From: Anaerolineae bacterium
Lineage (GTDB): Bacteria; Chloroflexota; Anaerolineae; Aggregatilineales; Phototrophicaceae
Assembly (NCBI GenBank): GCA_017303635.1
Contig: JAFLCG010000003.1
Coordinates: 62,001-126,000 of the forward strand
Reading direction: 5' to 3'
Length of the DNA: 64,000 bases
Shown: positions 44,783-53,946 of the stretch, piece by piece
How positions within the stretch are numbered: the first letter of the stretch is position 1
Layout: every line of letters begins with the position of its first letter
Program-made: the position numbers and the translations under genes
Notes under the pieces: model-generated
Told to the model about the DNA's origin: nothing
The model's database searches: none
The model's input: only the letters and a program-made list of their open reading frames with translations

Positions 44783-46501
44783 ATGGTTGATCGTTTCAGC
44801 AAATATAGCCGAGGGTGTTATGCACGGCTTCGCTTGAGCTATCTGCGCGGTCTACTCATGGTCTGGTTCTTAATCCTCGCTATCGGTCTGTTTGGGTGGA
44901 ATGAGGCGTATGCCTCCAACTCCCGGCCTGCTAGACCTGCCTGGCAACAAGCTACCACTACCCCAGTGCCCGATGCGGTACTCCGGGCTGAGGCCGAACA
45001 GCAATTGGAGTTAGCGCAGATAGCGGCAGATGAATGGGTTGAGGGCGGGGACACAGGTCCGGTGGAGAAAGCCTTTGAGCGCGCCTTGACGATCTATCGT
45101 GAATTAGGTGATGTCAATGGTCAGGCGGATGTGCTGCTGGAAATGGGTAGAACGCTGTACAGTATCAATGCCGATTTGGAAGCTTCGCGGTTTGCATTCA
45201 AGGAAGCCCTGGCCCTCTATCAACTTACCGATAATACCTTGGGTGAGGCGACTACTTTAGCTTACCTAGGCTATGCTGATATTTTCACCAAACGCTATAC
45301 GGAAGCCCGGTCTAACCTGAACCAGGCGCTGGGGCTGTTCACTGAACTTGAAGATGTGGCGTGGCAAGCGCGCACATTTCGCCTTCTGGGCGAGCTGGAA
45401 TTTGCTGAAGAACACTACGCCGAGTCGCGGGTTGCCCATCAAACCGCTTTGCTGCTCTTTACTCAAATTGAAGATTTGGATGGACAAGCGACTGCCCGTC
45501 GCTTCTTGTGTAATCTGGCATACTATCGGGGGATGCTGGAGGAAGCCTACGATCAATGTGTAGCAGCAGGCCGTGCTTACTATGACCTGGAAGATAGCGA
45601 GCAGGTAGCTAGTCTGTTGAATCAATTGGCTAATATTCAGTGGTTGCGCGGGGATCTTGGTTCAGCCGAAGAATTGGCGTCCGACGCGCGTACCTGGTAT
45701 GAGTACGCGGAATTGACCACAGGTCAATTCCAGATGATCCAGGCTTTAGGGCGGTTCACGTTAGAGGCCGACAGTTTGACCGATTTGGTTGCCAATTATG
45801 AACAGCTCTACGCACAGTTAGATGGTATTGCCCCGGTCTTGGGGCCCAGTGAACGTCTAGAACGTCCTCTCATTTGGACCGAGGCCAGTATCTATTTTGA
45901 GGAGTCAGAAGCGCTTCAGCTGGATGCGGCTGACCAATCTTATGGTGAAGCCAGCGTCCAGTATTCCTTAGGTCAACTGGCCCAGCGGCGTGGTGAACTG
46001 GAAGTCGCCCGCGAACACTTTGAAATCAGCCTGGAATTGTACCGTGAACTCGATTACGGGCTGCTGCAAGCTGCTACCTTGAACTCATTAGGTCACTTGG
46101 ATTTGCTGGAAGGTGATTTGGTAGCGGCTCAATCCCATTTTGACGCTGCCCTGGCGCTATCGCAGGCGCACGGACTGCCAACCAGCCCGGCATATGCCTG
46201 GCGGAGCAAAGGCGATCTAGCGGTACTCCAGGGGCGTTTTACTTTGGCCAATACCTACTATGAAACCAGTGAAACTCTCTTCCGCCAGGCAGGTAGTCGC
46301 GTTGATATCATCAAGGTTCTGATCGGGCGAGCGTTACTGGCAACTTACCTGGGGGAAACGGAACGCGCCTGCACTTTTTATGACAAGCTGAATGTCGTGG
46401 CTTCCGATACAGATTTTCATAATGATCCCGCTATCTTTCGATTGCGGCAATACGCTACGGAACACGTGGGCTGCCAACTCTCCACGGTAAAGACCCGCTA
46501 A
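44783..46501 (+). CDS. Membrane-anchored/exported TPR protein
   Basis: 572 residues. A hydrophobic segment near residue 25-40 (GLLMVWFLILAIGLFGW) exports or anchors the protein; the rest is TPR: AFERALTIYRELGDVNGQAD, EASRFAFKEALALYQL, NQALGLFTELEDVAWQA, EISLELYRELDYG. At least eight repeats. A TATAAT box at 44743 and AAGGA before ATG 44783 support the start. Codon use looks slightly less GC-rich than its neighbours. Confidence 0.84.
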   Translation: MVDRFSKYSRGCYARLRLSYLRGLLMVWFLILAIGLFGWNEAYASNSRPARPAWQQATTTPVPDAVLRAEAEQQLELAQIAADEWVEGGDTGPVEKAFERALTIYRELGDVNGQADVLLEMGRTLYSINADLEASRFAFKEALALYQLTDNTLGEATTLAYLGYADIFTKRYTEARSNLNQALGLFTELEDVAWQARTFRLLGELEFAEEHYAESRVAHQTALLLFTQIEDLDGQATARRFLCNLAYYRGMLEEAYDQCVAAGRAYYDLEDSEQVASLLNQLANIQWLRGDLGSAEELASDARTWYEYAELTTGQFQMIQALGRFTLEADSLTDLVANYEQLYAQLDGIAPVLGPSERLERPLIWTEASIYFEESEALQLDAADQSYGEASVQYSLGQLAQRRGELEVAREHFEISLELYRELDYGLLQAATLNSLGHLDLLEGDLVAAQSHFDAALALSQAHGLPTSPAYAWRSKGDLAVLQGRFTLANTYYETSETLFRQAGSRVDIIKVLIGRALLATYLGETERACTFYDKLNVVASDTDFHNDPAIFRLRQYATEHVGCQLSTVKTR

Positions 46502-46508
46502 GCCTGCG

Positions 46509-47012
46509 TTACCGCCGTCGTTCCAGCGCCCGCTGATACTGAAGGGCGAAGCGCAATATGGCGATGATGCTGTTGGCCTGGCCTTCAACCTCGGCAATGG
46601 CATCCATCACCCGGCGACCCTGCAAGGTGGGGAGCGTCAGATCCGCCATGTTGGAGTCCGCTTCGACGGCCCGTACCCACATGACCACACATTCCATACA
46701 CAGCGTCAGACGGTCGAGGAGGTTGCCGATGTACAGCACCGGATCACTGCCGTCCCACTCGGATTCGCGGATGAGGTCCGCCGCTTCGGTCATACATGTG
46801 CGGATGCCGTTGAAGCGTTCGCGTAACTGCACTGCCGAGTCCTGATTACCGAGGGTGCCAGTCGTCCGGGCGACTGCCTGAGCGTAGAGCCGGGCGGTGA
46901 CGGAGGCAAGGTTAACCGTCTCCAGCAGATCACCCTGCAGTACCTCGCGAATGAATAGGTCAGCTGGATACTGCGCCCAACGGAGCAGCGTTGTATCCTG
47001 TGGGGTGGGCAT
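46509..47012 (-). CDS. Hypothetical helical protein
   Basis: 167 residues, soluble, predicted mostly alpha-helical. Recognisable stretches are LLRWAQYPADLFIREVL and VMDAIAEVEGQANSIIAIL with two cysteines near the middle. It resembles a four-helix bundle, but I assign no family. The stop is 7 bp from the TPR gene stop on the other strand. Confidence 0.6.
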   Translation of the reverse strand: MPTPQDTTLLRWAQYPADLFIREVLQGDLLETVNLASVTARLYAQAVARTTGTLGNQDSAVQLRERFNGIRTCMTEAADLIRESEWDGSDPVLYIGNLLDRLTLCMECVVMWVRAVEADSNMADLTLPTLQGRRVMDAIAEVEGQANSIIAILRFALQYQRALERRR

Positions 47013-47119
47013 TTTTTAGGTCATACCTGCCATCGTGTAACAGTTTTGAAATGTTTCTAACTGAAACACCTTGCAAATGCCAGACAGATATAAGACCACC
47101 TCGCAATTGTTTGAGAGAT

Positions 47120-47156
47120 TTTACGGGTTTTACGCAGAATTTACGGGGCCTTTACG
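47120..47156. repeat. Four TTTACG repeats at the thioesterase 3' end
   Basis: TTTACG occurs at 47120, 47129, 47140 and 47151, spaced 9, 11 and 11 bases, in the gap after and across the thioesterase stop codon. Low copy and short; possible protein-binding array or chance. Confidence 0.4.
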
Positions 47157-48021
47157 GAGCGAGATGCCCGGCGAACGCCTCGGCAAATTCAGTGGGGATG
47201 CGGATCGGTCTGCCGGTTGCCAGATCAACCCAGACAAAACGGGTGCGCGCCTGCGCCAGCACATCAGTACCGCGCCGCACCTGGTAGTTACGCACCGCGT
47301 TCGAGCGTTTGAGATCGCTCACAAAGGTTTCGATTTCCAGCGAGTCCCCCAGCAGCGCAGGCAGGCGATATTCAATATGGACCTCGCGGGCGATGATGCC
47401 AAAACCCGCTTCCGCGCAGCGCCGCATCGACCAGCCAAAGTGGGCGGCGGCTTCGACACCGGCTTCTTCCAGATAGTGGAAGTAAGCGGCGTTATTGACG
47501 TGCTGCGCGGTATCAATATCGCGCCACTCAACCTTGCGCCGGAAGCTGTAGGGTGCAGGGGGAACAGGTGGCAGGGCCGGGAATTTGGGGCGTGGGGTCG
47601 CGGTCTCCGGCAGACCCTCCGGCGCAAAGGCTGTGATCATCTCCGGGGGGACAACCAGCGGGCGCTGCGTAGTTGCATCCAGATAAACCCAGTCGGTTTC
47701 AGCCTGGGCCAGCAGGGTATCTACACCCAGTCGGCGGAACTCGTACCGCCGCCGCGAGCGCACCCGGCGGAAGTCGTCTACCCAGGTCTTGACCTCGACG
47801 GTATCCCCATACACCAGCGGCGCTAAATACTCGATTCGAGTCTCCCGCGCCAGCCACAATGTCCCCATGGCTTCATAGCGGGCTTTGGAGTAACCCACCG
47901 CCGTCGAAGCCTGGAAGGCCGCTTCTTCCATATAGTGAATGTAGTTGGCGTTGTTCAGGTGTCCGTAGGCATCACATTCGTAATGGCGCACGGCAAAAGT
48001 AGCGATATGGGTTGCAGGCAT
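47152..48021 (-). CDS. Tandem hot-dog (4HBT) thioesterase
   Basis: 289 residues with two 4HBT domains: first with YECDAYGHLNNANYIHYMEE (about 13-32), second with DIDTAQHVNNAAYFHYLEE (about 168-186). Both keep the active-site Asn/His pattern of YbgC/FcbC acyl-CoA thioesterases. Duplicated hot-dogs form a pseudo-dimer. The ATG overlaps the FHA-receiver-FHA stop (TGATG), so the two are co-translated, which ties a thioesterase to a signalling scaffold. Confidence 0.85.
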   Translation of the reverse strand: MPATHIATFAVRHYECDAYGHLNNANYIHYMEEAAFQASTAVGYSKARYEAMGTLWLARETRIEYLAPLVYGDTVEVKTWVDDFRRVRSRRRYEFRRLGVDTLLAQAETDWVYLDATTQRPLVVPPEMITAFAPEGLPETATPRPKFPALPPVPPAPYSFRRKVEWRDIDTAQHVNNAAYFHYLEEAGVEAAAHFGWSMRRCAEAGFGIIAREVHIEYRLPALLGDSLEIETFVSDLKRSNAVRNYQVRRGTDVLAQARTRFVWVDLATGRPIRIPTEFAEAFAGHLAP

Positions 48022-49232
48022 CAGGCATCCACAATCGGTTCGGTGATGAAGTAGATATACATGCGGAGCTGCCCCAGCCGGATTTCATCCCCGTTGCGGA
48101 CTTCGGTCAGGTTGCGTGCCCGCAGCGACTCGCCATTCAGGTAGGTGCCGTTGATGCTGTCCGCGTCTTCGATGAAGAATTTACCCTGCTTGAAGTGCAG
48201 GAACATATGCAGCCGGGAAACGCCAGTATTGGCGGCATCGTAGCGGTTGAGGTCAACGTGGGTTTTCAGGCTGCCGGTGCTGGGTGCGCGCCCAAAGGAC
48301 ACCGGTTGATTGACCACCAGGGGAACCGGGGCATCCGGGTAACCGGCGATGAACATGACGGCGGCATTCTTGCGGGACTCGGCAGGCATGGCTTTGAGCG
48401 GCGCGGTGCCGACCAGATGCTTGGTATACATGCCCACGTTGCCCGCCTCATGCTGCAGAATGAGCGAGGAGACGACCTGTGTCAGGTCGCGGGCATTGAT
48501 CGGTTTGTTGAGGAAAATATCCGCCCCGGCTTGCATCGAATCGGCGGCGTCATTGTTTTCCGGGCGGGACTCGCCGGTGATGATGACCGGCATGGTGTTC
48601 TGCATCACATCCCGGCGGACGTAGCGGCAGAACTCCAGCCCGCTCATATCGGGCAGGTTGCGGTCCACGATGACGGCGCTGGGGCGGCGTTGATTATAGG
48701 TGCGGATCGCGCCGACCACTTCATGCGTGATCTTGGTCTGGTAACCGGCACCCTGCAGGATTTGTGAGAGGGATTCGGCCAGTTCCGGGTGCGGCTGAAC
48801 GATCAGCACCAGTTGACCGCGCCCTGCTTTAGCTTGCTCATGAATCTGGAGGCTGGGCTGCTTCTGCATCGCGCCACCCTGATCCGGCGCGAGCAGAATA
48901 GCGACCTCAATCCGCATTCGCCCCAGCATGAGCGTGTCCCCATGATTGAGGCGGTAGCCCTCACCGGCTTTAAGCCGATTGTTATTGAGGAAGCTGCCGT
49001 TGCCGCTGCTCTGGTCGACCACCATCAGCCGGTCGGCTTCCGCCGCTAATTGAACATGCTGCCGGGAAACACCCAACTGTTCCGCATCGTAAGGCGATAG
49101 GTCAACCTGGACGCGGGCAGCTTCCCCGGCCACATTACGACCGATCATCACGCGATCATCGACCCGGAAAGTCAGCGGCTTGGAAAAGGGACTACCGCGA
49201 AATTGCACAACCCACATTGGGGATTCGGCCAT
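48021..49232 (-). CDS. FHA - receiver - FHA signalling protein
   Basis: 403 residues. First FHA at about 8-110 (VMIGRN, GVSRQHVQL, NGSFLNNNRL). Receiver domain at about 140-260 with VIVDRNLPDMSG (candidate phospho-Asp), VIITGES and FLNKPIN (Lys), but the acidic pair at its start is replaced (LIVQPHPE). Second FHA at 300-400 (VSFGRAPS, GVSRLHMFL, NGTYLNGESL). FHA domains bind phospho-Thr, so it reads Ser/Thr kinase output. AGAGG five bases before ATG 49232. Confidence 0.9.
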   Translation of the reverse strand: MAESPMWVVQFRGSPFSKPLTFRVDDRVMIGRNVAGEAARVQVDLSPYDAEQLGVSRQHVQLAAEADRLMVVDQSSGNGSFLNNNRLKAGEGYRLNHGDTLMLGRMRIEVAILLAPDQGGAMQKQPSLQIHEQAKAGRGQLVLIVQPHPELAESLSQILQGAGYQTKITHEVVGAIRTYNQRRPSAVIVDRNLPDMSGLEFCRYVRRDVMQNTMPVIITGESRPENNDAADSMQAGADIFLNKPINARDLTQVVSSLILQHEAGNVGMYTKHLVGTAPLKAMPAESRKNAAVMFIAGYPDAPVPLVVNQPVSFGRAPSTGSLKTHVDLNRYDAANTGVSRLHMFLHFKQGKFFIEDADSINGTYLNGESLRARNLTEVRNGDEIRLGQLRMYIYFITEPIVDA

Positions 49233-49398
49233 AGCGACCTCTGAAAGTACTGCCCAACCTTGTTCAATAGTATAGTCTACAATTCATTTTTCGCCCCTGC
49301 TATGGATACCTGAAAAATGACCTTCGTCAGTCGCCGCTTGCGCCGCCCATAGGGTACAATTCAGCCCGTATCCGTATACCCATGAGGATAACCTATCT

Positions 49399-50613
49399 AT
49401 GGCGAACTTTGACCTGACCCGCGAACTGGCGCAGGCATCCGGCGGCAAGATCATCCTGCTGGTGATGGACGGCCTGGGCGGCCTCCCCCTGACACCCGAC
49501 GGCCTGACCGAACTCGAATCCGCACACACCCCCAACCTGGATGCGCTGGCGAAGACCGGCAGCCTCGGGCTGAGCATCCCGGTCGCCCGTGGTATTGCCC
49601 CTGGCAGCGGCCCCGGTCACCTGGGCTTGTTCGGCTATGACCCCATCGAATACCAGATCGGGCGCGGTGTGCTGGAAGCCACCGGCATCGGCCTGCACGT
49701 CAACCCCGGCGATGTGGCAGTGCGCGGTAACTTCTGTACGGTCGATGCCGCCGGGAACATCACTGACCGCCGCGCAGGTCGTATCCCGACCGAAGAGGGG
49801 GCCAAGCGCGTCGAACTGCTCAAGCAGATTCAACTACCCGGTGTAGAGACGATTGTCGAAGCCGTACAGGATTACCGCTTTGCGCTGATGCTGCGTGGGC
49901 CGGGGCTGGATGGCAGCATTGCCGATACAGACCCGCAGGCCACCGGCGTTCCAACGCTGCCCGCCCGCGCCGAGCGCCCGGAAGCGGAGTATACGGCGGG
50001 ACTTATCAACCAGTGGTTGGCAGAAGCCCGCAAAATACTGACCGGGCACGAACCGGCTAACATGGTCACGCTGCGTGGCTTCGCCATGGACCCGGCGCTG
50101 CCCAAGTTCAAGGATGTGTATAAGCTGAAGGCGGCCTGCGTCGCTGTCTACCCGATGTACAAGGGTGTGGCGCGGTTGGTCGGCATGGATATTCTGGATG
50201 TGGGCGGGCACGGCACCCCGGAAGATGAGTTCAACCGGGTAGCAGCCGCCTGGAAGGATTATGACTTCTTCTTCATCCACATCAAGTACACCGACAGCCG
50301 GGGCGAAGATGGCAAGTTCGAGGAGAAGGCCAAGGTCATCGAGAGCGTGGATGCGGCGCTGCCGATCCTGCTGGGCCTGAACCCGGATGTGCTGGTCGTG
50401 ACCGGCGATCACTCCACCCCGGCCAAGTACAAGGCGCATAGCTGGCACCCGGTGCCGACCCTGCTGCACGCACCGCAAACGGCCATGCCCGACCGGGCGC
50501 AGGCTTTTGGTGAGCGCGAGTGCATCATGGGTGCGCTGGGGCAGTTCCCCGCCGCTGAGCTGATGATGCTGGCGCTGGCCCACGCCAACCGGCTGGTCAA
50601 GTTCGGCGCGTAG
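49399..50613 (+). CDS. apgM: Phosphoglycerate mutase, 2,3-BPG-independent, archaeal type
   Basis: 404 residues, matching ApgM. LLVMDGLGGLPLTPDG metal motif, AHTPNLDALAKTG, GSGPGHLGLFGYDP, HIKYTDSRGEDGK and VVTGDHSTPAKYKAHSWHP carry the alkaline-phosphatase-fold metal ligands and the Ser nucleophile region. It interconverts 3- and 2-phosphoglycerate in glycolysis. Monocistronic with a terminator directly after. Confidence 0.94.
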   Translation: MANFDLTRELAQASGGKIILLVMDGLGGLPLTPDGLTELESAHTPNLDALAKTGSLGLSIPVARGIAPGSGPGHLGLFGYDPIEYQIGRGVLEATGIGLHVNPGDVAVRGNFCTVDAAGNITDRRAGRIPTEEGAKRVELLKQIQLPGVETIVEAVQDYRFALMLRGPGLDGSIADTDPQATGVPTLPARAERPEAEYTAGLINQWLAEARKILTGHEPANMVTLRGFAMDPALPKFKDVYKLKAACVAVYPMYKGVARLVGMDILDVGGHGTPEDEFNRVAAAWKDYDFFFIHIKYTDSRGEDGKFEEKAKVIESVDAALPILLGLNPDVLVVTGDHSTPAKYKAHSWHPVPTLLHAPQTAMPDRAQAFGERECIMGALGQFPAAELMMLALAHANRLVKFGA

Positions 50614-50645
50614 GTTACAGCGGGACAATCGACCGGAGTTTGAGG

Positions 50646-50691
50646 AAAAATGGACAGGACTCGGCTATGCTGCCGTATCCTGTCCGTTTTT
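50646..50691. terminator. Bidirectional terminator after apgM
   Basis: AAAAATGGACAGGA (50646-50659) pairs with TCCTGTCCGTTTTT (50678-50691), with one G-U. A T run follows on the plus strand and an equivalent A run makes it usable from the other side. It overlaps the DUF3267 stop codon. Confidence 0.8.
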
Positions 50692-51247
50692 ATTCCGCGA
50701 CATAGCAGCCCGCATTGGAAGGATGATCGAGTACCAGGGTAGCCGGGTTCACATCCCGGATGATCCAGAGCACGATCAGATCCCCCACTGCCGCCGAAAT
50801 CATGATGGCGCTGACAAAGGTCAACGGCGCATCAGCCCGTAACAGTCCGATTATCCAGGGCAGGATACCGGTCACGATCAGCGGCAGCACCGCCCCAATC
50901 CGGTAGGCTCCGGCAGGCATGGGGGCCAACGCATGGCAGTAGGGGCTGAGGGTCTTCCACAGGAAGCCGAACTTCAACTGCGACCACTGCAGTCCCCCGG
51001 CGTACTTCCAGCCAATCGCGTGGACACCTTCATGCGCGAGGATCAGCAGCAGCACCCAGACCAGAATCCAGAGCCAGCCCGCCCCGGACACTGCCCCCCA
51101 GAACGGCCCAAAACCATAGACCAGCCAGTAGGGCACCAGCGGCACCGCCAAGAGCAGCAGGCTCAACCATAATCCGTTGGTGGCGATCTCCGTCAAGGGT
51201 ACCGAGACATCCCGATAGCCGGGTGGGGGCGCGGTCGTTTCGGTCAT
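50690..51247 (-). CDS. DUF3267-type membrane metalloprotease-like protein
   Basis: 185 residues with about four hydrophobic helices. HExxH in ILAHEGVHAIGWKYAGG marks a putative zinc site inside the membrane region. DUF3267 proteins resemble intramembrane metalloproteases; activity is unproven. It stands alone between terminator and a short intergenic space. Confidence 0.78.
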   Translation of the reverse strand: MTETTAPPPGYRDVSVPLTEIATNGLWLSLLLLAVPLVPYWLVYGFGPFWGAVSGAGWLWILVWVLLLILAHEGVHAIGWKYAGGLQWSQLKFGFLWKTLSPYCHALAPMPAGAYRIGAVLPLIVTGILPWIIGLLRADAPLTFVSAIMISAAVGDLIVLWIIRDVNPATLVLDHPSNAGCYVAE

Positions 51248-51379
51248 GCAGTCAGGCTCCTGTGATCAATGGCTACAGCGATCATCATTATAGCGTGTCG
51301 TTTTTTTGCAAGACGCAGCGGACAAACTGAGCTAGGATGAAGACGTTGTACGGGATTAATGACCCGAAAGGATAATCTC

Positions 51380-51922
51380 ATGCGAAGCCTGACTGTAACC
51401 GAGTTTCTCTCGCTGGATGGTGTGATGGAAAATCCGGCCTGGACTTTCCCTTACTGGAATGACGAAACTGCCCAGTTTAAGGGCGAGGAGACCACTCCTA
51501 ACGATGTGCTGCTGCTGGGGCGGGTGACCTACGAAGGTTTTGCGGCAGCCTGGCCACAGCGCGGGAATGAAGACCCGGGTGCGGCCTACTTCAATGGGGT
51601 TCGCAAATACGTGGTTTCCAACACGTTGACCAGCGCTGACTGGAACAATTCGCAGATCATCCGGGGTGATGTCGTCGCGGAGATCACCCGGCTCAAGCAG
51701 GAAGCGGGCGAGAATCTGGTGGTGCATGGCAGTGGCAAGCTGGTACAGACCCTGCTGCGAAACCATCTGGTCGACCGGATTCGGTTGCTGGTCTACCCGG
51801 TGGTGCTGGGGAACGGTCAGCGGTTGTTCGAAGACGGCACCACCGCCAACCTGAAGCTGTTGGAATCCCGTCCGATGAGCACAGGCGTCGTCGGCCTGAT
51901 CTACGAGGTCGTGCAGTCCTGA
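51380..51922 (+). CDS. Dihydrofolate-reductase-family (RibD C-terminal-like) protein
   Basis: 180 residues from ATG 51380 (AAAGGA seven bases upstream). Starts RSLTVTEFLSLDGVMENP and has DVLLLGRVTYEGFA, VHGSGKLVQTLL and VYPVVLGNGQRLF, as in the YyaP/YwjB branch of the RibD_C family, small NADPH-binding reductases. Substrate unknown. Confidence 0.87.
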   Translation: MRSLTVTEFLSLDGVMENPAWTFPYWNDETAQFKGEETTPNDVLLLGRVTYEGFAAAWPQRGNEDPGAAYFNGVRKYVVSNTLTSADWNNSQIIRGDVVAEITRLKQEAGENLVVHGSGKLVQTLLRNHLVDRIRLLVYPVVLGNGQRLFEDGTTANLKLLESRPMSTGVVGLIYEVVQS

Positions 51923-52012
51923 GGTGAGACCGGAACCATTGCGTTTTCTCCTGTCGGCAGGGTATGGTACTCTCTCCCCAACATCTGGTCATACTTGCAG
52001 GAGAGAGTCATC

Positions 52013-52978
52013 ATGCCCCGCCCCTTTCTCATTGATACCGATACCGCATCGGATGATGCCGTTGCCATCATCATGGCGCTCAAGTGGCCGGATGTCGACG
52101 TCAAGGCCATCACGGTGGTGGCCGGGAATATGCCGCTGCATCAAGGGCTGACCAACGCCCTGTACACCTCAGAACTGTGTGGATCGGCCGTGCCGGTCTA
52201 CGCGGGTGCACCCAAGCCAATGCTGCGCCCGCATGTGGATGCCACCTGGTATCACGGGCAGGATGGCATGGGCGACCAGGGCTATCCCACGCCGACCAAA
52301 CAAGCAGAGAAGCGCCACGCGGTGGACGCCATGATCGACACCATCAAGGCCAACCCGGGTCTGGTCGTGGTCACGCTCGGCCCACTGACCAATGTCGCGC
52401 TGGCGATCATCCGCGCCCCGGAGATTGTGCCGCTGGTCGGTCGTTTGGTGATGATGGGCGGGGCAGCCTGCACCGTCGGCAATGTGACTCCCGCCGCCGA
52501 ATACAATATCTGGTGTGACCCGGAAGCAGCGCGCATCGTGTTCCGGTCGGGCATGGCGGTCGAGATGGCCGGTTGGGAACTCTGCCGCTTTGAGGCCAAC
52601 CTCAACGAAGCCGAGATCAACATGGTCAAGGGATTCAAGACCCCGCTGGCCGACCTGACCATCGACAGCAACGAGGTCGCAATCAAGGCTAACTATACCC
52701 AGTCGGCACAGATCGGGCTGGCGCTCCCTGACCCGGTCGGCATGGCGATTGCGCTGGAACCGAGCATCGTCAAGCGCTCCAGCAAACATCACGTCGATGT
52801 GGAAACCATCAGTGAACTCACGCGTGGTATGACGGTGGTCGATCAACTGGGCGTGACGCACGACGAACGCAACCGTGAGGTGTGGAGCGCCTTCGCCGGG
52901 CGCGAACCGTCGACGACTGTCATCTGGGAGATTGACATTCCCCGCTGGAAAGAGATGCTGTACAGTGTGATTCGATAG
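52013..52978 (+). CDS. Inosine/uridine-preferring nucleoside hydrolase
   Basis: 321 residues from ATG 52013 (AGGAG nine bases upstream). The calcium-binding DTDTASDDA motif is at residues 8-16. VVTLGPLTNVALAI, MMGGAACTVGNVTPAAEYNIW and HHVDVETISELTRGMTVVD are typical. It cleaves nucleosides to base and ribose; salvage role inferred. Independent gene. Confidence 0.92.
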   Translation: MPRPFLIDTDTASDDAVAIIMALKWPDVDVKAITVVAGNMPLHQGLTNALYTSELCGSAVPVYAGAPKPMLRPHVDATWYHGQDGMGDQGYPTPTKQAEKRHAVDAMIDTIKANPGLVVVTLGPLTNVALAIIRAPEIVPLVGRLVMMGGAACTVGNVTPAAEYNIWCDPEAARIVFRSGMAVEMAGWELCRFEANLNEAEINMVKGFKTPLADLTIDSNEVAIKANYTQSAQIGLALPDPVGMAIALEPSIVKRSSKHHVDVETISELTRGMTVVDQLGVTHDERNREVWSAFAGREPSTTVIWEIDIPRWKEMLYSVIR

Positions 52979-53091
52979 GAAGCCGGGGTTCACAGTGAAG
53001 ACGTGCAGGCGTAGGGGCGCGATTTTTCGCGTCCTGGTTGACTGACAGCTAAACTGGTCACTGTGTTGCCGATTTCTCATAAGGATCAAAG

Positions 53092-53829
53092 ATGTTCATC
53101 ATCCGCAGGTTACAGCGTATCGGTAAAGACATCCTGGCCGGGCGCAATATTGACGCTTATGTGGTGGGCGCAATCGCCATTGTGCTGGCTATTCTGGGCG
53201 TGTTGGATGACATCATTCCACTGAATGTCAAGCTCTCGGCCATTCTGGCGGCGCTGGCGCTGCTGGTGCTGAACACCACCCGCCCCGAGACCCGGTCGGC
53301 AGATCTGGATGAGGTCCTGCAGGATCGGCGCGGGTTCGGGCGCTTTCAGGATTTGATCAAAGGGCGGCGGGCGCTCTGGATTTACGGCCCCAGCGCTGTC
53401 AATATCCTGCGAGATCGCCCGCTCATCCGGGAAGATATTCTCGACCGCGGCGGTGAGGTGCGGGTGCTGGTGCAAGACCCCAATGCGGCTGCGGGCCTCG
53501 ACCAGCTTCACCATATCCTCGACCAGACCGATGATCTGGAAAACAGCCTGCGCATGTCCATTGATAACCTGGGGCGCATGAAGGACTGGGGCGGCAAGTT
53601 TGAGTATCGCCTATTGGCCTATTCACCCGGTTTTAGCATCGTGGTGGTGGATCCGGAAGGCCGTGAGGGCAAGGTCATCGTAGAGTTCTTCGGCTATCAG
53701 AACGACCTCATCACCGAGCGGATGCACATTGAAATCAGCCGACAGGAATCCCAGCACTGGTTTGAGTACTGGGTCAAGCAATATGAGAAGATGTGGGCAG
53801 CGGGGAAGAAAGCGGACCAACAAGGGTAA
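53092..53829 (+). CDS. Membrane protein with possible PLD-like domain
   Basis: 245 residues. Two hydrophobic helices at about 24-40 and 48-62, then a soluble domain with LWIYGPSAVNILRDRPLI, DRGGEVRVLVQDPN and FGYQNDLITERMHIEISRQE. The strand-loop pattern reminds me of phospholipase-D-like sensor domains but no HKD motif is seen. AAGGA six bases before ATG 53092. Not otherwise recognised. Confidence 0.58.
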   Translation: MFIIRRLQRIGKDILAGRNIDAYVVGAIAIVLAILGVLDDIIPLNVKLSAILAALALLVLNTTRPETRSADLDEVLQDRRGFGRFQDLIKGRRALWIYGPSAVNILRDRPLIREDILDRGGEVRVLVQDPNAAAGLDQLHHILDQTDDLENSLRMSIDNLGRMKDWGGKFEYRLLAYSPGFSIVVVDPEGREGKVIVEFFGYQNDLITERMHIEISRQESQHWFEYWVKQYEKMWAAGKKADQQG

Positions 53830-53946
53830 GCTCAGGTGATGCCCTGAGGCTCCCGTGCAGCCCTCATCCCCTGCGATCAGTCAAAGTGCAAACGCAGGCG
53901 GATTGAGGGCGGGGGATATCACGCACACAAGTTCAGCGAATCTGGC

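Noticed and set aside
52169..53089. Minus-strand frame opposite the nucleoside hydrolase
   Set aside because: High His/Asp content and no family; shadow of a conserved enzyme.
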